A stretch of DNA of 64,000 bases from Thalassotalea piscium (GTDB lineage: Bacteria; Pseudomonadota; Gammaproteobacteria; Enterobacterales; Alteromonadaceae), in contig NZ_AP027362.1 of assembly GCF_030295935.1 (NCBI RefSeq), positions 2,604,001 to 2,668,000 on the forward strand. The letters run 5' to 3'. A model generated the notes under the pieces. That model was not told where the DNA came from, ran no database searches, and saw only the letters and a program-made list of their open reading frames with translations. Made by a program: the position numbers and the translations under genes. Position 1 is the first letter of the stretch. Each line of letters starts with the position of its first letter. Below, piece after piece: positions 1-9,952 of this stretch.

Positions 1-723
1 TTACTACCTTAATTAATGCTTTGCTGTAATTGATCCTGCTCTCAGTCTGTTTGCGCGCCAGAACATTATGGTCACAGGAAGTTTCTTGGTCACGGCAAAA
101 CCTCGCGTAGGCTATCCAAACCAAAGGGTGAAACCAAAATAGCGTTACAAATACATACGCGATTAGGTTCCAATAAATGTCATTGCGATCAAAATGACAA
201 ATTTCATGCGCCAAGATCAACTCTTGTTGTTCTTGGTCAAAACGTACTTCAAAGTCGGTCGGTAGAATAAGTAGCGGTTTCAAAACGCCCACCAATACGG
301 GACTATTTACCGATTCACTCTGCCAAGCACAAAGACCTTCAGGTAAAACTGATTTAACCAACTGGGCTGTTTTTTCGTTTAAAGTGAGTAACTTAATATT
401 TCGACGAAACAGAAAATAAGACGATGTGGCGAAAGTCAGCATAATAAACGAACCTACCAACCAAAATAGACTCCAATAATTAAAAGTATTAACTTCCCAT
501 TGAGATGGCGTAATAGTAAAAGTAGTTATAGCGCTACTTATTATCGAATTTTCAACTTCCCACTGAATAGGTAATAAATAAAACATCAGCCCTACAGGTA
601 ATACTAACCAAAAATAATACAAACTTTGGGCATCTATGTGCCTGCGCATTAATTTATGAACAATTAAAATCATTGTTAATAATATAGATAGAGGGATTAG
701 CAGCGACTGCAAAAATTCAATCA
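1..723 (-). CDS. M56 family (BlaR1/MecR1-type) membrane metallopeptidase, 3' end outside window
   Basis: My translation of the minus strand from an ATG at 721-723 gives about 241 residues without a stop, running off the left edge. The N-terminus has several hydrophobic segments. It is followed by a zinc-protease motif HEICH with an FDRND context and a downstream SCDHNVLARK stretch, as in BlaR1/MecR1 M56 peptidases. In that family the membrane protease cleaves its partner repressor when an extracellular signal is sensed. The gene overlaps the upstream BlaI-type repressor gene by 7 bases (its ATG lies inside the end of that gene), so the two are translationally coupled. The C-terminal sensor part is not visible, so a beta-lactam-binding domain cannot be confirmed. 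Many environmental M56 proteins are not antibiotic sensors. Confidence 0.85.
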
Positions 724-1091
724 TTGTCTTGCTCCCACTGCGAAATAATTTTTTTTAATTCATCAATGTCATCTTTAGCTAATTGATTATGCTTAGCAAA
801 GCCAGCTACTAAGGGTGATACTCGCCCACTAAATACGCGTTCAATTAAGTTTTTACTTTCTTTTGCCATATAGCTGTCGCGCTCTATTAGCGGATAATAT
901 AAGTAGCGTCGTTGGTCTTTTTCATACGCTAAAGCCTTTTTTTTAACCAGTCTACTTAATAATGTTTTAACTGTTTTTTCATGCCATTCTTTGGTTTTGT
1001 TTAAATGTTCAATAATTTCATTGGCACTTGCAGGATGTTTTTCCCATAGTGCCTCTAACACTTCAAATTCTGTTTTACTAATATCAGGCAT
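717..1091 (-). CDS. BlaI/MecI/CopY family transcriptional repressor
   Basis: The 124-residue protein begins MPDISKTEFEVLEALW, the usual N-terminus of BlaI/MecI winged-helix repressors. A recognition-helix region (KTVKTLLSRLVKKKAL) follows, then a C-terminal dimerisation helix. I start it at the ATG at 1089-1091, behind a GAGAG ribosome-binding site. A longer upstream reading adds 26 hydrophobic residues that are actually the operator region. It heads a two-gene operon with the M56 peptidase. The expected role is to repress its own operon until the M56 partner cleaves it. The target regulon beyond this operon is unknown. Confidence 0.9.
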   Translation of the reverse strand: MPDISKTEFEVLEALWEKHPASANEIIEHLNKTKEWHEKTVKTLLSRLVKKKALAYEKDQRRYLYYPLIERDSYMAKESKNLIERVFSGRVSPLVAGFAKHNQLAKDDIDELKKIISQWEQDND

Positions 1092-1119
1092 AATCACACT
1101 CTCAAATATAAATAGAACA

Positions 1120-1158
1120 ATTACAAATGTAATCGACAATAAGATTACACCTGTAATC
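1120..1158. promoter_or_regulatory. Two BlaI-type operators upstream of the repressor gene
   Basis: Two palindromes lie just upstream of the BlaI-type gene: ATTACAAATGTAAT at 1120-1133 and GATTACACCTGTAATC at 1143-1158. Both contain the TACA-N2-TGTA core known for BlaI/MecI operators. Their centres are 24 bp apart, a little over two helical turns, so two dimers could bind one face. This supports autoregulation of the blaI-M56 operon. Confidence 0.8.
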
Positions 1159-1216
1159 GAAAAACACAAGCTTTTTTTATTTGCCTAAAAGATGACTCAT
1201 CAGATTTTACAAACTC

Positions 1217-1225
1217 TGTTATAAT
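1217..1225 (+). promoter_or_regulatory. Extended -10 promoter of dbpA
   Basis: TGTTATAAT at 1217-1225 is a perfect -10 hexamer with an extended TG element. It lies about 35 bases before the dbpA start. I see no good -35 at 16-18 bp, which fits an extended -10 promoter. Confidence 0.5.
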
Positions 1226-1260
1226 GCGCTGGAATTTATGAACAGTATTTGGATAACACT

Positions 1261-2646
1261 TTGAGCAGCACTAATTTTTCATCATTACCCTTAAAAAAAG
1301 CCTTATTAGAGAACATTGAAAGCATTGGCTATCAAGAAATGACACCTATTCAGGCGCAAAGCTTGCCGGCTATTTTGCAAAACAAAGACATAATTGCTCA
1401 AGGGAAAACAGGCTCGGGCAAAACGGTTGCATTTGGTTTAGGGTTATTAAATAAACTTGATGTTAAACGTTTCTGTATTCAGTCGTTAGTGCTCTGCCCT
1501 ACGCGTGAATTAGCCGACCAAGTTGCCAAAGAAATAAGAAAGCTTGCTCGCACCATCCATAATATAAAAGTGTTAACGCTTTGCGGCGGTTTACCAATGG
1601 GTCCACAAATTGGTTCATTACTGCATGGTGCGCATATTATTGTCGGCACCCCGGGGAGAATTGAAGATCACTTAAAGAAGAACCGTCTTGACTTATCAAA
1701 TGTTAACTTATTAGTGTTAGATGAAGCAGACCGCATGTTAGAAATGGGTTTTCAACCTTCTTTAGACACTGTGTTAGAACATATCCCTGCGCAACGTCAA
1801 ACGCTATTGTTTAGTGCTACCTTTCCTGATCAAATTCAAGAAATTGCTAAAAAAATCACTCAAGACCCTGTAATGGCAAAAGTTGAAGCCGCACACGACC
1901 AAAGCATTATTGCGCAACACTTTTACTCTGTTCCCTTTAGTCAACGGATAGATGCCATGCATATGTTTTTACAAAACCAGCAGCCAGAGTCGTGCGTTAT
2001 CTTTTGTAATATGAAGAAAGACACGCTTGAGGTTACCGAGCAACTTACCCAGCTAGGCTTTAACGCCTTATGTTTAAATGGTGATTTAGAACAACGTGAT
2101 CGCGAACAAATGCTTGTGTGTTTTACAAATAAAAGCGCTAACATTTTAGTTGCAACCGACGTAGCTGCACGTGGCCTTGATATTGAAGCGTTAGATTTAG
2201 TGATTAACTATCAACTGTCTCATGACCCTGAAGTACATGTTCACCGTGTAGGTCGTACTGGTCGTGCCGGTAGCAAAGGCATGGCGGTTAGCTTTTTTGA
2301 TGAAAAAGATGGCAGTAAACTTGTTGCTCTTGAAGATTACACTAAACAAACAATTATTGAAGAAACTCTTCCTAGTGCCACACTCAATTATGACACGCCG
2401 CGCAAAGCAACAATGGTAACCATTAGAATAGACGCAGGTAAAAAACAAAAAGTACGTGCTGGCGACATACTCGGCGCGTTAACAGGTAACGACGGAATTA
2501 ACGGTAAGTCGGTAGGAAAAATAAACTTATTTGATTTATACGCATACGTAGCTGTAGAAAAGTCGGCATTAAAACTCGCATTAAAAAAGTTAACACAAGG
2601 CAAAATTAAAGGCCGTAATTTTCGCGCATGGCAAGTTAAGCTGTAA
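1261..2646 (+). CDS. dbpA: ATP-dependent RNA helicase DbpA
   Basis: This DEAD-box helicase acts on 23S rRNA during late 50S assembly. Visible motifs in order are Q motif MTPIQ, motif I AQGKTGSGKT, PTRELA, TPGR, DEAD in VLDEADRM, SAT, and HRVGRTGRAG. A C-terminal domain of about 75 residues after the helicase core corresponds to the RNA-binding domain that directs DbpA to 23S hairpin 92. There is no ATG near the N-terminus. TTG at 1261 has GGAT 6 bases upstream and matches the family's N-terminal length; another TTG at 1249 would add four residues. It is transcribed divergently from the blaI operon. Confidence 0.93.
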   Translation: MSSTNFSSLPLKKALLENIESIGYQEMTPIQAQSLPAILQNKDIIAQGKTGSGKTVAFGLGLLNKLDVKRFCIQSLVLCPTRELADQVAKEIRKLARTIHNIKVLTLCGGLPMGPQIGSLLHGAHIIVGTPGRIEDHLKKNRLDLSNVNLLVLDEADRMLEMGFQPSLDTVLEHIPAQRQTLLFSATFPDQIQEIAKKITQDPVMAKVEAAHDQSIIAQHFYSVPFSQRIDAMHMFLQNQQPESCVIFCNMKKDTLEVTEQLTQLGFNALCLNGDLEQRDREQMLVCFTNKSANILVATDVAARGLDIEALDLVINYQLSHDPEVHVHRVGRTGRAGSKGMAVSFFDEKDGSKLVALEDYTKQTIIEETLPSATLNYDTPRKATMVTIRIDAGKKQKVRAGDILGALTGNDGINGKSVGKINLFDLYAYVAVEKSALKLALKKLTQGKIKGRNFRAWQVKL

Positions 2647-2674
2647 TCGGTCAATCTAGCTATATAAATTTTAC

Positions 2675-2700
2675 ATGAGCAGGATATTATTACTGCTCAT
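2675..2700 (+). terminator. Hairpin after dbpA, possible terminator
   Basis: ATGAGCAG at 2675-2682 pairs with CTGCTCAT at 2693-2700 around a 10-base loop. It lies 29 bases after the dbpA stop and before the prfC promoter region. No clear T-tract follows, so termination is uncertain. Confidence 0.4.
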
Positions 2701-2764
2701 TGAATAAGTTTTCGCTATAATAGCGCGCTTTTATTTTATTCACTTTTTCAAACAGGTAACACGC

Positions 2765-4345
2765 ATGTCTGAACAACAGCAAGAAGTCGATTTACGTCGC
2801 ACCTTCGCTATCATTTCTCACCCTGATGCGGGTAAAACAACAATCACTGAAAAAGTGTTACTTTTTGGTCAAGCACTGCAAAAAGCAGGAACAGTAAAAG
2901 GTAAAAAGTCAGGGCAACATGCTAAGTCTGACTGGATGGAAATGGAAAAAGATCGTGGTATTTCAATTACCACTTCTGTTATGCAATTCCCTTATAATGA
3001 CTGTTTAGTAAATTTACTTGATACACCAGGTCACGAAGACTTCTCAGAAGATACTTACCGTACCTTAACCGCTGTAGATTCATGCCTGATGGTGATTGAT
3101 GTAGCAAAAGGTGTTGAAAATCGTACCATTAAATTAATGGAAGTTACCCGACTGCGTGATACGCCAATTATTACTTTTATGAATAAAATGGACCGCGATG
3201 TGCGTGACCCAATGGAAGTAATGGATGAAGTTGAAGATATTTTAAAAATAAAATGTGCACCTATTACTTGGCCTATCGGCATGGGCAAAGGATTCAAAGG
3301 CGTTTACAACATAATGACTGATGAAACAATTTTGTATCAATCTGGCCAAGGTCATACTATTCAAGAGAAGCGTATTATTAAGGGCTTAAACAATCCTGAG
3401 CTTGATAAAGCTATTGGCGACTACGCCGATGATTTACGCGAAGAAATGGAACTGGTACAAGGTGCCTCGCACGAATTTAACATAGACGAGTTTTTAAAAG
3501 GTGAATTAACACCTGTTTATTTTGGTACAGCACTGGGTAACTTTGGTGTAGACCACATGCTTGACGGCTTAACTAAGTGGGCACCAAAACCTCTGCCTCG
3601 TGAAACTGACACACGTGTAGTCAATGCAGAAGAAAATAGTTTTTCAGGTTTTGTCTTTAAAATTCAAGCAAATATGGACCCTAAACATCGCGACAGAATT
3701 GCGTTTATGCGTATTTGCTCGGGTAAATATGAAAAAGGTATGAAAATGCGCCAAGTACGCATTAATAAAGACGTAAGAATTGCTGATGCCGTTACTTTTA
3801 TGGCAGGCGATCGCGCTAATGTTGAACAGGCCTATGCTGGTGATATTATTGGCTTACACAATCACGGCAGCATTCAAATTGGTGACACTTTCACTGAAGG
3901 TGAAATGATGAAGTTTAGTGGTATTCCAAACTTTGCTCCTGAAATGTTTAGACGCATTCGTTTACGCGATCCGTTAAAAGCCAAACAGCTTCAAAAAGGC
4001 CTTATTCAATTAGCAGAAGAAGGAGCAGTACAAGTATTTCGACCTTTGAATAATAACGACATGATCGTTGGCGCAGTGGGAGTTCTACAGTTTGAAGTTG
4101 TTGTGCACCGATTAAAAAATGAATACAACGTTGATGCTATTTACGAGCCAATTAGTGTGGCAACTGCACGTTGGGTAGATTGTAGCGATAATAAAATATT
4201 TGAACAATTTAAACGAAAATCTAGCGAAAACTTAGCACTAGATGGCGGAGATAATTTAACTTATATTGCGCCCACTATGGTGAATTTAAATTTAGCGCAA
4301 GAGCGTTATCCTGAAGTTAAGTTTATGAAAACTCGCGAGCATTAA
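2765..4345 (+). CDS. prfC: Peptide chain release factor 3
   Basis: This 526-residue translational GTPase recycles RF1 and RF2 after peptide release in the cytoplasm. The GTPase motifs are intact: G1 [13 protein letters not shown] near residue 18, G3 DTPGHEDF, and G4 NKMD. The length matches E. coli RF3 (529). The ATG at 2765 follows CAGGTAAC, an adequate ribosome-binding site. TATAAT at 2716-2721 is a likely -10, with no convincing -35. It is a single gene between dbpA and argS. Confidence 0.96.
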   Translation: MSEQQQEVDLRRTFAIISHPDAGKTTITEKVLLFGQALQKAGTVKGKKSGQHAKSDWMEMEKDRGISITTSVMQFPYNDCLVNLLDTPGHEDFSEDTYRTLTAVDSCLMVIDVAKGVENRTIKLMEVTRLRDTPIITFMNKMDRDVRDPMEVMDEVEDILKIKCAPITWPIGMGKGFKGVYNIMTDETILYQSGQGHTIQEKRIIKGLNNPELDKAIGDYADDLREEMELVQGASHEFNIDEFLKGELTPVYFGTALGNFGVDHMLDGLTKWAPKPLPRETDTRVVNAEENSFSGFVFKIQANMDPKHRDRIAFMRICSGKYEKGMKMRQVRINKDVRIADAVTFMAGDRANVEQAYAGDIIGLHNHGSIQIGDTFTEGEMMKFSGIPNFAPEMFRRIRLRDPLKAKQLQKGLIQLAEEGAVQVFRPLNNNDMIVGAVGVLQFEVVVHRLKNEYNVDAIYEPISVATARWVDCSDNKIFEQFKRKSSENLALDGGDNLTYIAPTMVNLNLAQERYPEVKFMKTREH

Positions 4346-4425
4346 GCTTTATATTGTAATAATTTACTCTGATAAAATGATAGATATTTACTGTCTTTTT
4401 ACAAAATCACTAAAGAATCTTTAAA

Positions 4426-6180
4426 ATGAATATTAAACAACTACTAAGTGAAAAAGTACTAGCTGCTATGGTTGCTGCAGGGCTACCTGAAGATACTAAC
4501 CCAGCAGTAAGTATTTCTAATCGTGCTAATTTTGGCGACTACCAAGCTAACGGGGTTATGGGTGCAGCAAAAAAGCTGAAAACAAATCCTCGTGAGCTAG
4601 CAACAAAGGTACTTGAACATTTAGAATTAAAGGGTATCGCTGATAATGTTGAATTAGCAGGTCCTGGGTTTATTAATATTCATTTAGACAAAGTATGGCT
4701 TTCACAGCAGCTTGACTCAATTGCTAACGACAAATACTTAGGTGTTACCCAACGAGGTTCTACAGCTGGTGAAAAAGCACAAACCGTTGTAGTAGATTAT
4801 TCTGCCCCTAACTTAGCTAAAGAAATGCACGTGGGGCATTTACGCTCAACCATTATTGGCGATGCTGTTGTGCGCGCATTAGAGTTTCGCGGTGATAAAG
4901 TTATTCGTCAAAATCATATGGGCGATTGGGGCACGCAATTTGGCATGTTACTCGCGCACTTAAGCGACAAACTACAAGCCAACGAAGTAGCAGAAACTGC
5001 ACTTGCCGACCTAGAAAACTTTTATCGTGAAGCAAAAATTCGCTTCGACAACGAAGAAGGCTTTGCCGATAGAGCTCGTGACTACGTAGTAAAACTACAA
5101 GGTGGCGATGCACACTGTGCAAAACTTTGGCAACAGTTTATTGATATTTCTATTACTCACAGTGAAGAAATTTATCAAAAGTTAAATGTTACCTTAACCC
5201 GTAACGACATTATGGGTGAAAGCGCCTACAACCCAGATTTACCTGTTGTTATTGATGAACTAATGACCAAAGGTATAGCGGTAGAAGACCAAGGCGCAAA
5301 AGTTGTTTTTATTGAAGAAATGGCAAATAAAGACGGCGAGCCTTCTGTATTTATTGTGCAAAAGTCTGGTGGCGGTTATTTATATGCAACAACCGACTTG
5401 TCTGCTTGTCGTTATCGTAGTGGTACACTCAACGCTGATCGGATTGTTATTTTTACAGATGCGCGTCAATCATTACACTTTAAACAAGTTGAAATAGTTG
5501 CACGTAAAGCAGGCTTCTTACCCGAAAGTGTTGGTTATGACCATTGCCCGTTTGGTATGATGATGGGTGATGACGGTAAACCATTTAAAACACGTACCGG
5601 CGGCACAATAAAACTTGCTGAACTCCTTGATGAAGCCATTGTTCGTGCCAAAGAAGTGATCAAAGAGAAAAACCCTGATTACGATGAAGCAACATTAACT
5701 GAAATAGCACATAAAGTTGGTATTGGCGCAGTAAAATTTGCCGACTTATCTAAAAACCGTACTAGCGACTATATTTTCAGCTGGAAAACCATGTTAAGTT
5801 TTGAAGGTGCAACTGCGCCTTACTTGCAATATGCTTATTCGCGCATTCAAAGTATTTTTACTAAGGCTGAGTTTATAAATAACCATACGAACAATGCTAT
5901 TACTATTGTTGAAGCACAAGAAAAAGCCTTAGCATTAAAACTATTGCAGTTAGAGGATGTTATCGACGCAGTAGTGAGTGAATGTACCCCTAATTTATTA
6001 TGTAACTACCTTTATGAACTTGCGAGCTTGTATATGAGCTTTTATGAGGCGTGCCCTATTTTAAAAGACGGCATAGCGCCTGAGGTTAAACAGTCTCGTT
6101 TAGCGTTATGCCAGCTCATAAGTAAAACACTTAAGCAAGGGTTAGATGTATTAGGTATAGACGTAATGGAACGTATGTAG
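4426..6180 (+). CDS. argS: Arginine--tRNA ligase
   Basis: The 584-residue class I synthetase charges tRNA-Arg. An N-terminal ArgRS-specific additional domain occupies roughly residues 1-90. The HIGH-type motif is HVGHLRSTIIGD. KFADLSKNRTSDYIFSW and a C-terminal anticodon-binding helical domain ending DVLGIDVMERM follow. Like other bacterial ArgRS proteins it lacks a clean KMSKS. Length matches the family. The following REC-HDOD gene starts 10 bases after its stop, so the two are probably cotranscribed. Confidence 0.96.
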   Translation: MNIKQLLSEKVLAAMVAAGLPEDTNPAVSISNRANFGDYQANGVMGAAKKLKTNPRELATKVLEHLELKGIADNVELAGPGFINIHLDKVWLSQQLDSIANDKYLGVTQRGSTAGEKAQTVVVDYSAPNLAKEMHVGHLRSTIIGDAVVRALEFRGDKVIRQNHMGDWGTQFGMLLAHLSDKLQANEVAETALADLENFYREAKIRFDNEEGFADRARDYVVKLQGGDAHCAKLWQQFIDISITHSEEIYQKLNVTLTRNDIMGESAYNPDLPVVIDELMTKGIAVEDQGAKVVFIEEMANKDGEPSVFIVQKSGGGYLYATTDLSACRYRSGTLNADRIVIFTDARQSLHFKQVEIVARKAGFLPESVGYDHCPFGMMMGDDGKPFKTRTGGTIKLAELLDEAIVRAKEVIKEKNPDYDEATLTEIAHKVGIGAVKFADLSKNRTSDYIFSWKTMLSFEGATAPYLQYAYSRIQSIFTKAEFINNHTNNAITIVEAQEKALALKLLQLEDVIDAVVSECTPNLLCNYLYELASLYMSFYEACPILKDGIAPEVKQSRLALCQLISKTLKQGLDVLGIDVMERM

Positions 6181-6190
6181 AGGCAATATA

Positions 6191-7318
6191 ATGCGCATAC
6201 TTATTGTTGATAATGCCACCCATGCATTGCAACCGTTACAGCAAGCTTTTAAAGATAACCGTTGTCAGGTCGCTTATGTCGACAACGTGTTAGTTGCTGT
6301 AAAAACAATCAAAAAATATAAGTTCGACGCTATTGTTGTTATGGATATTTTAACAAGTAGCTCGGGCTTTGATTTATTGAGTGCATTAACACTTAAGTAC
6401 CCTCAATTTATTCGTATTGCGGTTACTCAAGAAGAACAGCAGCATAAGTTAAAACAAGTCAGTCATTACCTTTATTCGTTGCCCTTATCGGTTGATACGA
6501 TCACGACTAACTTACTTAAAGTCGCAGAACAGCAGAAAAAAATTACTAAAGAAATTATTGTTAAGTCGGTTGCAAATATAAAAACCTTACCTAGCCCACC
6601 AAAAGTTTACTTACAGCTTAATGCGATGTTAGCAAATGACTCGACTGACTCGCAAAAAATTGCCGATATTATTACACAAGACCCAGCGCTTACTGCCAAA
6701 ATATTACAAATTAGTAATAGTCCAAGTATGAATACAGGTAAGCCGTTAAGTAATATTGCAGATGCTATCACCAAAATGGGGTTAGAAGCGCTAAGTTGTG
6801 TTGTTATGACCGCAGAGCTTTTTGCTTATGAGCCAAACATAAAAGGCTTTAGCATTATTGATGAACAGTTACATAGTTTAGCGGTAGCAAAATTTGCAGC
6901 TACGTTAGTTAAACCGCATCTAAAACAAACAACCTTGCTCGCTGGGTTGTTGCATGACATTGGCAAAGTAGTACTTTTTGAAATCGATCCTCAACTAACA
7001 AAAACTTATTTTTCAAACTGCTCTGAAAACATTGATAACCTTGCGCTTGAGCAAAAGGTATTTGGTACAGACCACTGTCAAATTGGTGGCTATTTATTGC
7101 ACTGTTGGAATTTTTCTTATGACTTGATTAGCGTTTTGCTTAACCACCATAGTCCTGAAAAGTTACTGACAAACGAATTTGGCGCCAGTCAGGCTGTGTA
7201 CTTAGCTAATTGCTTATTGAATAAACAACTACCACATAATAAATTTATTGAGCATTATAAGTTAACAGACAGCTTAGAGAAGCTACAAGCAAGAGCTGAA
7301 CGTTTAAGTGTGAATTAA
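6191..7318 (+). CDS. Receiver-like domain plus HDOD signalling protein
   Basis: The 375-residue protein has a CheY-like receiver at about residues 1-115 and an HDOD domain at about 130-325. The receiver has D7 and a plausible phosphoacceptor D52 (VVMDILTSSSGFDLL). The conserved switch Lys-Pro is replaced by a Leu-Pro (SLPLSVDTI), so phosphorylation may be weak or lost. HDOD hallmarks include LLHDIGKVVLFEI and the stretch around FGTDHCQIGGYLLHCW. HDOD domains resemble inactive HD phosphohydrolases and usually act as signalling scaffolds. AGAGG lies 7 bases before the ATG. It sits between argS and tatD (11-base gaps), so it is likely in one transcript with both. Its function is not known. Confidence 0.85.
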   Translation: MRILIVDNATHALQPLQQAFKDNRCQVAYVDNVLVAVKTIKKYKFDAIVVMDILTSSSGFDLLSALTLKYPQFIRIAVTQEEQQHKLKQVSHYLYSLPLSVDTITTNLLKVAEQQKKITKEIIVKSVANIKTLPSPPKVYLQLNAMLANDSTDSQKIADIITQDPALTAKILQISNSPSMNTGKPLSNIADAITKMGLEALSCVVMTAELFAYEPNIKGFSIIDEQLHSLAVAKFAATLVKPHLKQTTLLAGLLHDIGKVVLFEIDPQLTKTYFSNCSENIDNLALEQKVFGTDHCQIGGYLLHCWNFSYDLISVLLNHHSPEKLLTNEFGASQAVYLANCLLNKQLPHNKFIEHYKLTDSLEKLQARAERLSVN

Positions 7319-7329
7319 GAGGTCGAGCT

Positions 7330-8136
7330 ATGACACCTTTCTCTTTTACCGATAGTCATTGTCATTTAGATTTTGCTGAATTGTCGCACCAACGCGAACA
7401 GTTACTACAACAGTGCTCTAAAGTAGGCATAAAACGTATTATTGTACCTGCGGTTTCCCCTAAAAACTGGCATAAAGTAATAAGGCTTGCCGATATAAAT
7501 TTAACTAAAGCCGATTTACCGCAACTTTTACCTGCAGTAGGCATTCACCCTTGGTATTTACAAGGCCTTACTTTTCAAGATTTAGATAATTTAGCCTTAA
7601 CTACTCAGCAAAATCTTACAAAAATAGTGGCCATTGGCGAAACCGGTATTGATGGTAAAATAGCGAAACAACAAGCTAATTTAGCTAAACAAATTGTATT
7701 TTTTAACGCTCATATTGAATTGGCTAATCAATGCAAGTTACCACTGATAGTTCATCATCGAAGCTCACACCCTGTAATTTATCAGCAATTGAAACAAACC
7801 CCTGCTCAATATGGCGGTATAATTCATGCTTTTTCAGGAAGTTATCAACAAGCTCGTCAATATATAGACTTAGGGTTTAAGCTTGGAATTGGCGGTACTA
7901 TTAGTTACGAAAGAGCACAAAAAACCATTAATACCGTTAAAAAGTTACCACTCAATAGTATAGTGCTTGAAACCGATGCTCCTGCCATGCCATTGTCTGG
8001 CTTTCAAGGTGAAGCAAATTCGCCATTAAAAGTGATTAATGTGTTTAACTTACTTTGTCAGCAAAGAAATGAAAGCCCCGAAGAAATAGCACAAGCAATT
8101 GAAATTAATATTAATTCATTGTTAGCGCCCAATTAA
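7330..8136 (+). CDS. TatD family metal-dependent DNase/hydrolase
   Basis: The 268-residue TIM-barrel hydrolase has TatD metal-binding motifs: DSHCHLDF (H10, H12), the glutamate in AIGETGID, IVHHRS, HAFSGS, and the aspartate in LETDAPAMP. TatD proteins are 3'-5' exonucleases or deoxyribonucleases linked to DNA repair and turnover. AGAGGTCG precedes the ATG. It is the last gene in the argS-HDOD-tatD run and converges on the ytjB-like gene. The paralogue type (TatD, YcfH or YjjV) cannot be fixed. An E. coli-like link to serB two genes downstream would favour YjjV. Confidence 0.9.
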   Translation: MTPFSFTDSHCHLDFAELSHQREQLLQQCSKVGIKRIIVPAVSPKNWHKVIRLADINLTKADLPQLLPAVGIHPWYLQGLTFQDLDNLALTTQQNLTKIVAIGETGIDGKIAKQQANLAKQIVFFNAHIELANQCKLPLIVHHRSSHPVIYQQLKQTPAQYGGIIHAFSGSYQQARQYIDLGFKLGIGGTISYERAQKTINTVKKLPLNSIVLETDAPAMPLSGFQGEANSPLKVINVFNLLCQQRNESPEEIAQAIEININSLLAPN

Positions 8137-8168
8137 CGCTCAATGTAACTTCAAATATAATGTAGTGA

Positions 8169-8813
8169 TTAACTCACTTTATTACTGTTTTTGTTTAAGC
8201 GATAACCTTGACGGCTAAAACGGTTTAATCCGCGGGTTAATAAAAACCCTACTAAGCCAGCTAAAATCATCATTAGCCTAATAATGTCATAATGCTCAAA
8301 ATTAGCTTGCGATAACCTACTGGTAAAATACTCTCTTTCCATTGTTATTCGCAGGTAACCTTCAAAATTTTCGGTTCGTACATTAGCAACAAAGGGTAAG
8401 AACTGCTCACTCAAGTCGGGCTGATATAAGCTTATACCATAAAGTGAATTCATTGTTTTATGCTCAGTCGATGAAAGCAATAACTGCCCAGTTTTACCAT
8501 AGTAGCTAATATCTTTTATCCATTCAGGCTGAGCCGACTCGTCAATATAGGTTTGAATATGCTGGGTCATTAATTGTTTGTCTGCCAATAACTCATTACT
8601 GATCAGAATACTTTGTAAGCCTCTATTTACTTGGGCAATATAGTCTCGGCTGGTTTGGGTAAAATTATGCTCTATGGTTTTCTCCATTGAACGACTGGCG
8701 TAGAGCCAAACCTCCATTAAAACAACAATAATCACAATCGCTATAGCTAATTGCATTATTTTATTATAAATAGATGATAATTTAGGGTATAAAGGCAATT
8801 CAGGTTGCTGCAT
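8169..8813 (-). CDS. AhpA/YtjB (Smp) family membrane-anchored protein
   Basis: The 214-residue protein has a transmembrane segment near residues 15-35, a periplasmic region of about 140 residues, and a second hydrophobic segment near the C-terminus (LMMILAGLVGFLLTRG). The gene is divergent from serB, as ytjB/smp is in E. coli, and that context together with the topology drives the call. The biochemical role is not established. The intergenic gap to serB is about 120 bases and should hold both promoters. Confidence 0.75.
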   Translation of the reverse strand: MQQPELPLYPKLSSIYNKIMQLAIAIVIIVVLMEVWLYASRSMEKTIEHNFTQTSRDYIAQVNRGLQSILISNELLADKQLMTQHIQTYIDESAQPEWIKDISYYGKTGQLLLSSTEHKTMNSLYGISLYQPDLSEQFLPFVANVRTENFEGYLRITMEREYFTSRLSQANFEHYDIIRLMMILAGLVGFLLTRGLNRFSRQGYRLNKNSNKVS

Positions 8814-8932
8814 AAATTACAAATGATTAAGTCGTGCCAATAAGTAACACTATAGAGGCTTATGAGACGAATATAAATATTATCAGCAAATAAAGTTTAT
8901 TTACTTCTTCTATTTAAGGTTAGTTGGTATTT

Positions 8933-9943
8933 ATGTCGGTATTACAATTTTCTTTGAACACAATTAATGGCCAACAACTACAAGATGTTATTAGCCCAAG
9001 CTCAAACATTAATTTACTACCTCTGGCATTTTCTTTTACTGACAACGAGTTATCCCTAAGCTCAGCCAAACCAGCAAGTAGTAAAGTCGAACTAGTAGTG
9101 ATGGGTGACATATTAGTATCAATACTACATACAATATTTCGCCAATGTTTATTAAATTCGCCAACATTAACAGCGATTAACTTTCGTAACCAATTACACA
9201 GTTATCGCTTTACGGTTGATTGTGATGATCTTGAATTAGCTCGGCATGCATTAGCTAATTTAGCATTAGATAATGCATTTGAAGCCGCCATAATTAACGC
9301 TGCGCCTAAGTTATCTTTGCCTGGTTTATTGGTAATGGATATGGACTCTACAACAATAAAAATTGAATGTATTGACGAAATAGCCGTACTTGCAGGCGTT
9401 GGAGAGCAAGTTGCAGCGGTCACTGAATTAGCAATGCAAGGTGAGTTAGATTTTGCCCAAAGTTTACATCAACGCGTAGCAACGTTGGCTAATGCACCTG
9501 AAAGCATTATTGCTGAAGTAGCTAAAAGCCTCCCTTTAATGGAAGGTTTAGAAACGTTAATATCCGCACTTAAACAACATAATTGGCGTGTGGGTATTGC
9601 TTCTGGCGGGTTTACTTATTTTGCTGATCATCTACAACAATTATTGGCATTAGACGACGTTAGCGCTAATGTATTAGAAATTAATAATGGCTTACTTACC
9701 GGTAAGGTGCTTGGTAAGGTAATTGATGCACAAGCAAAGGCCGACTATTTGAACGCCTTACAACAAAAATATCAATTAAACCCTAGCCAAACAGTAGCCA
9801 TGGGCGATGGCGCAAACGACTTAATAATGATGAATGCAGCAAGCTTGGGCGTTGCTTTTCATGCAAAGCCCATTGTGTTAAAACAAGCCGATTGCTCAAT
9901 TAATTACCATGGTCTTGATTACTTACTACACTGGTTAGCGTAA
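8933..9943 (+). CDS. serB: Phosphoserine phosphatase
   Basis: The 336-residue HAD-family enzyme performs the last step of serine synthesis. The catalytic motif DMDST is at residues 136-140, followed by IECIDEIA. Motif II is in GIASGGFTYFAD, and motif III/IV is MGDGANDLIMM. The N-terminal 130 residues form the extra domain found in gammaproteobacterial SerB. I prefer the ATG at 8933; a TTG at 8924 in the same frame would add three residues. It ends 9 bases from the stop of the convergent PilZ gene, leaving no room for a separate terminator. Confidence 0.94.
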   Translation: MSVLQFSLNTINGQQLQDVISPSSNINLLPLAFSFTDNELSLSSAKPASSKVELVVMGDILVSILHTIFRQCLLNSPTLTAINFRNQLHSYRFTVDCDDLELARHALANLALDNAFEAAIINAAPKLSLPGLLVMDMDSTTIKIECIDEIAVLAGVGEQVAAVTELAMQGELDFAQSLHQRVATLANAPESIIAEVAKSLPLMEGLETLISALKQHNWRVGIASGGFTYFADHLQQLLALDDVSANVLEINNGLLTGKVLGKVIDAQAKADYLNALQQKYQLNPSQTVAMGDGANDLIMMNAASLGVAFHAKPIVLKQADCSINYHGLDYLLHWLA

Positions 9944-9952
9944 ATTTAAAGT

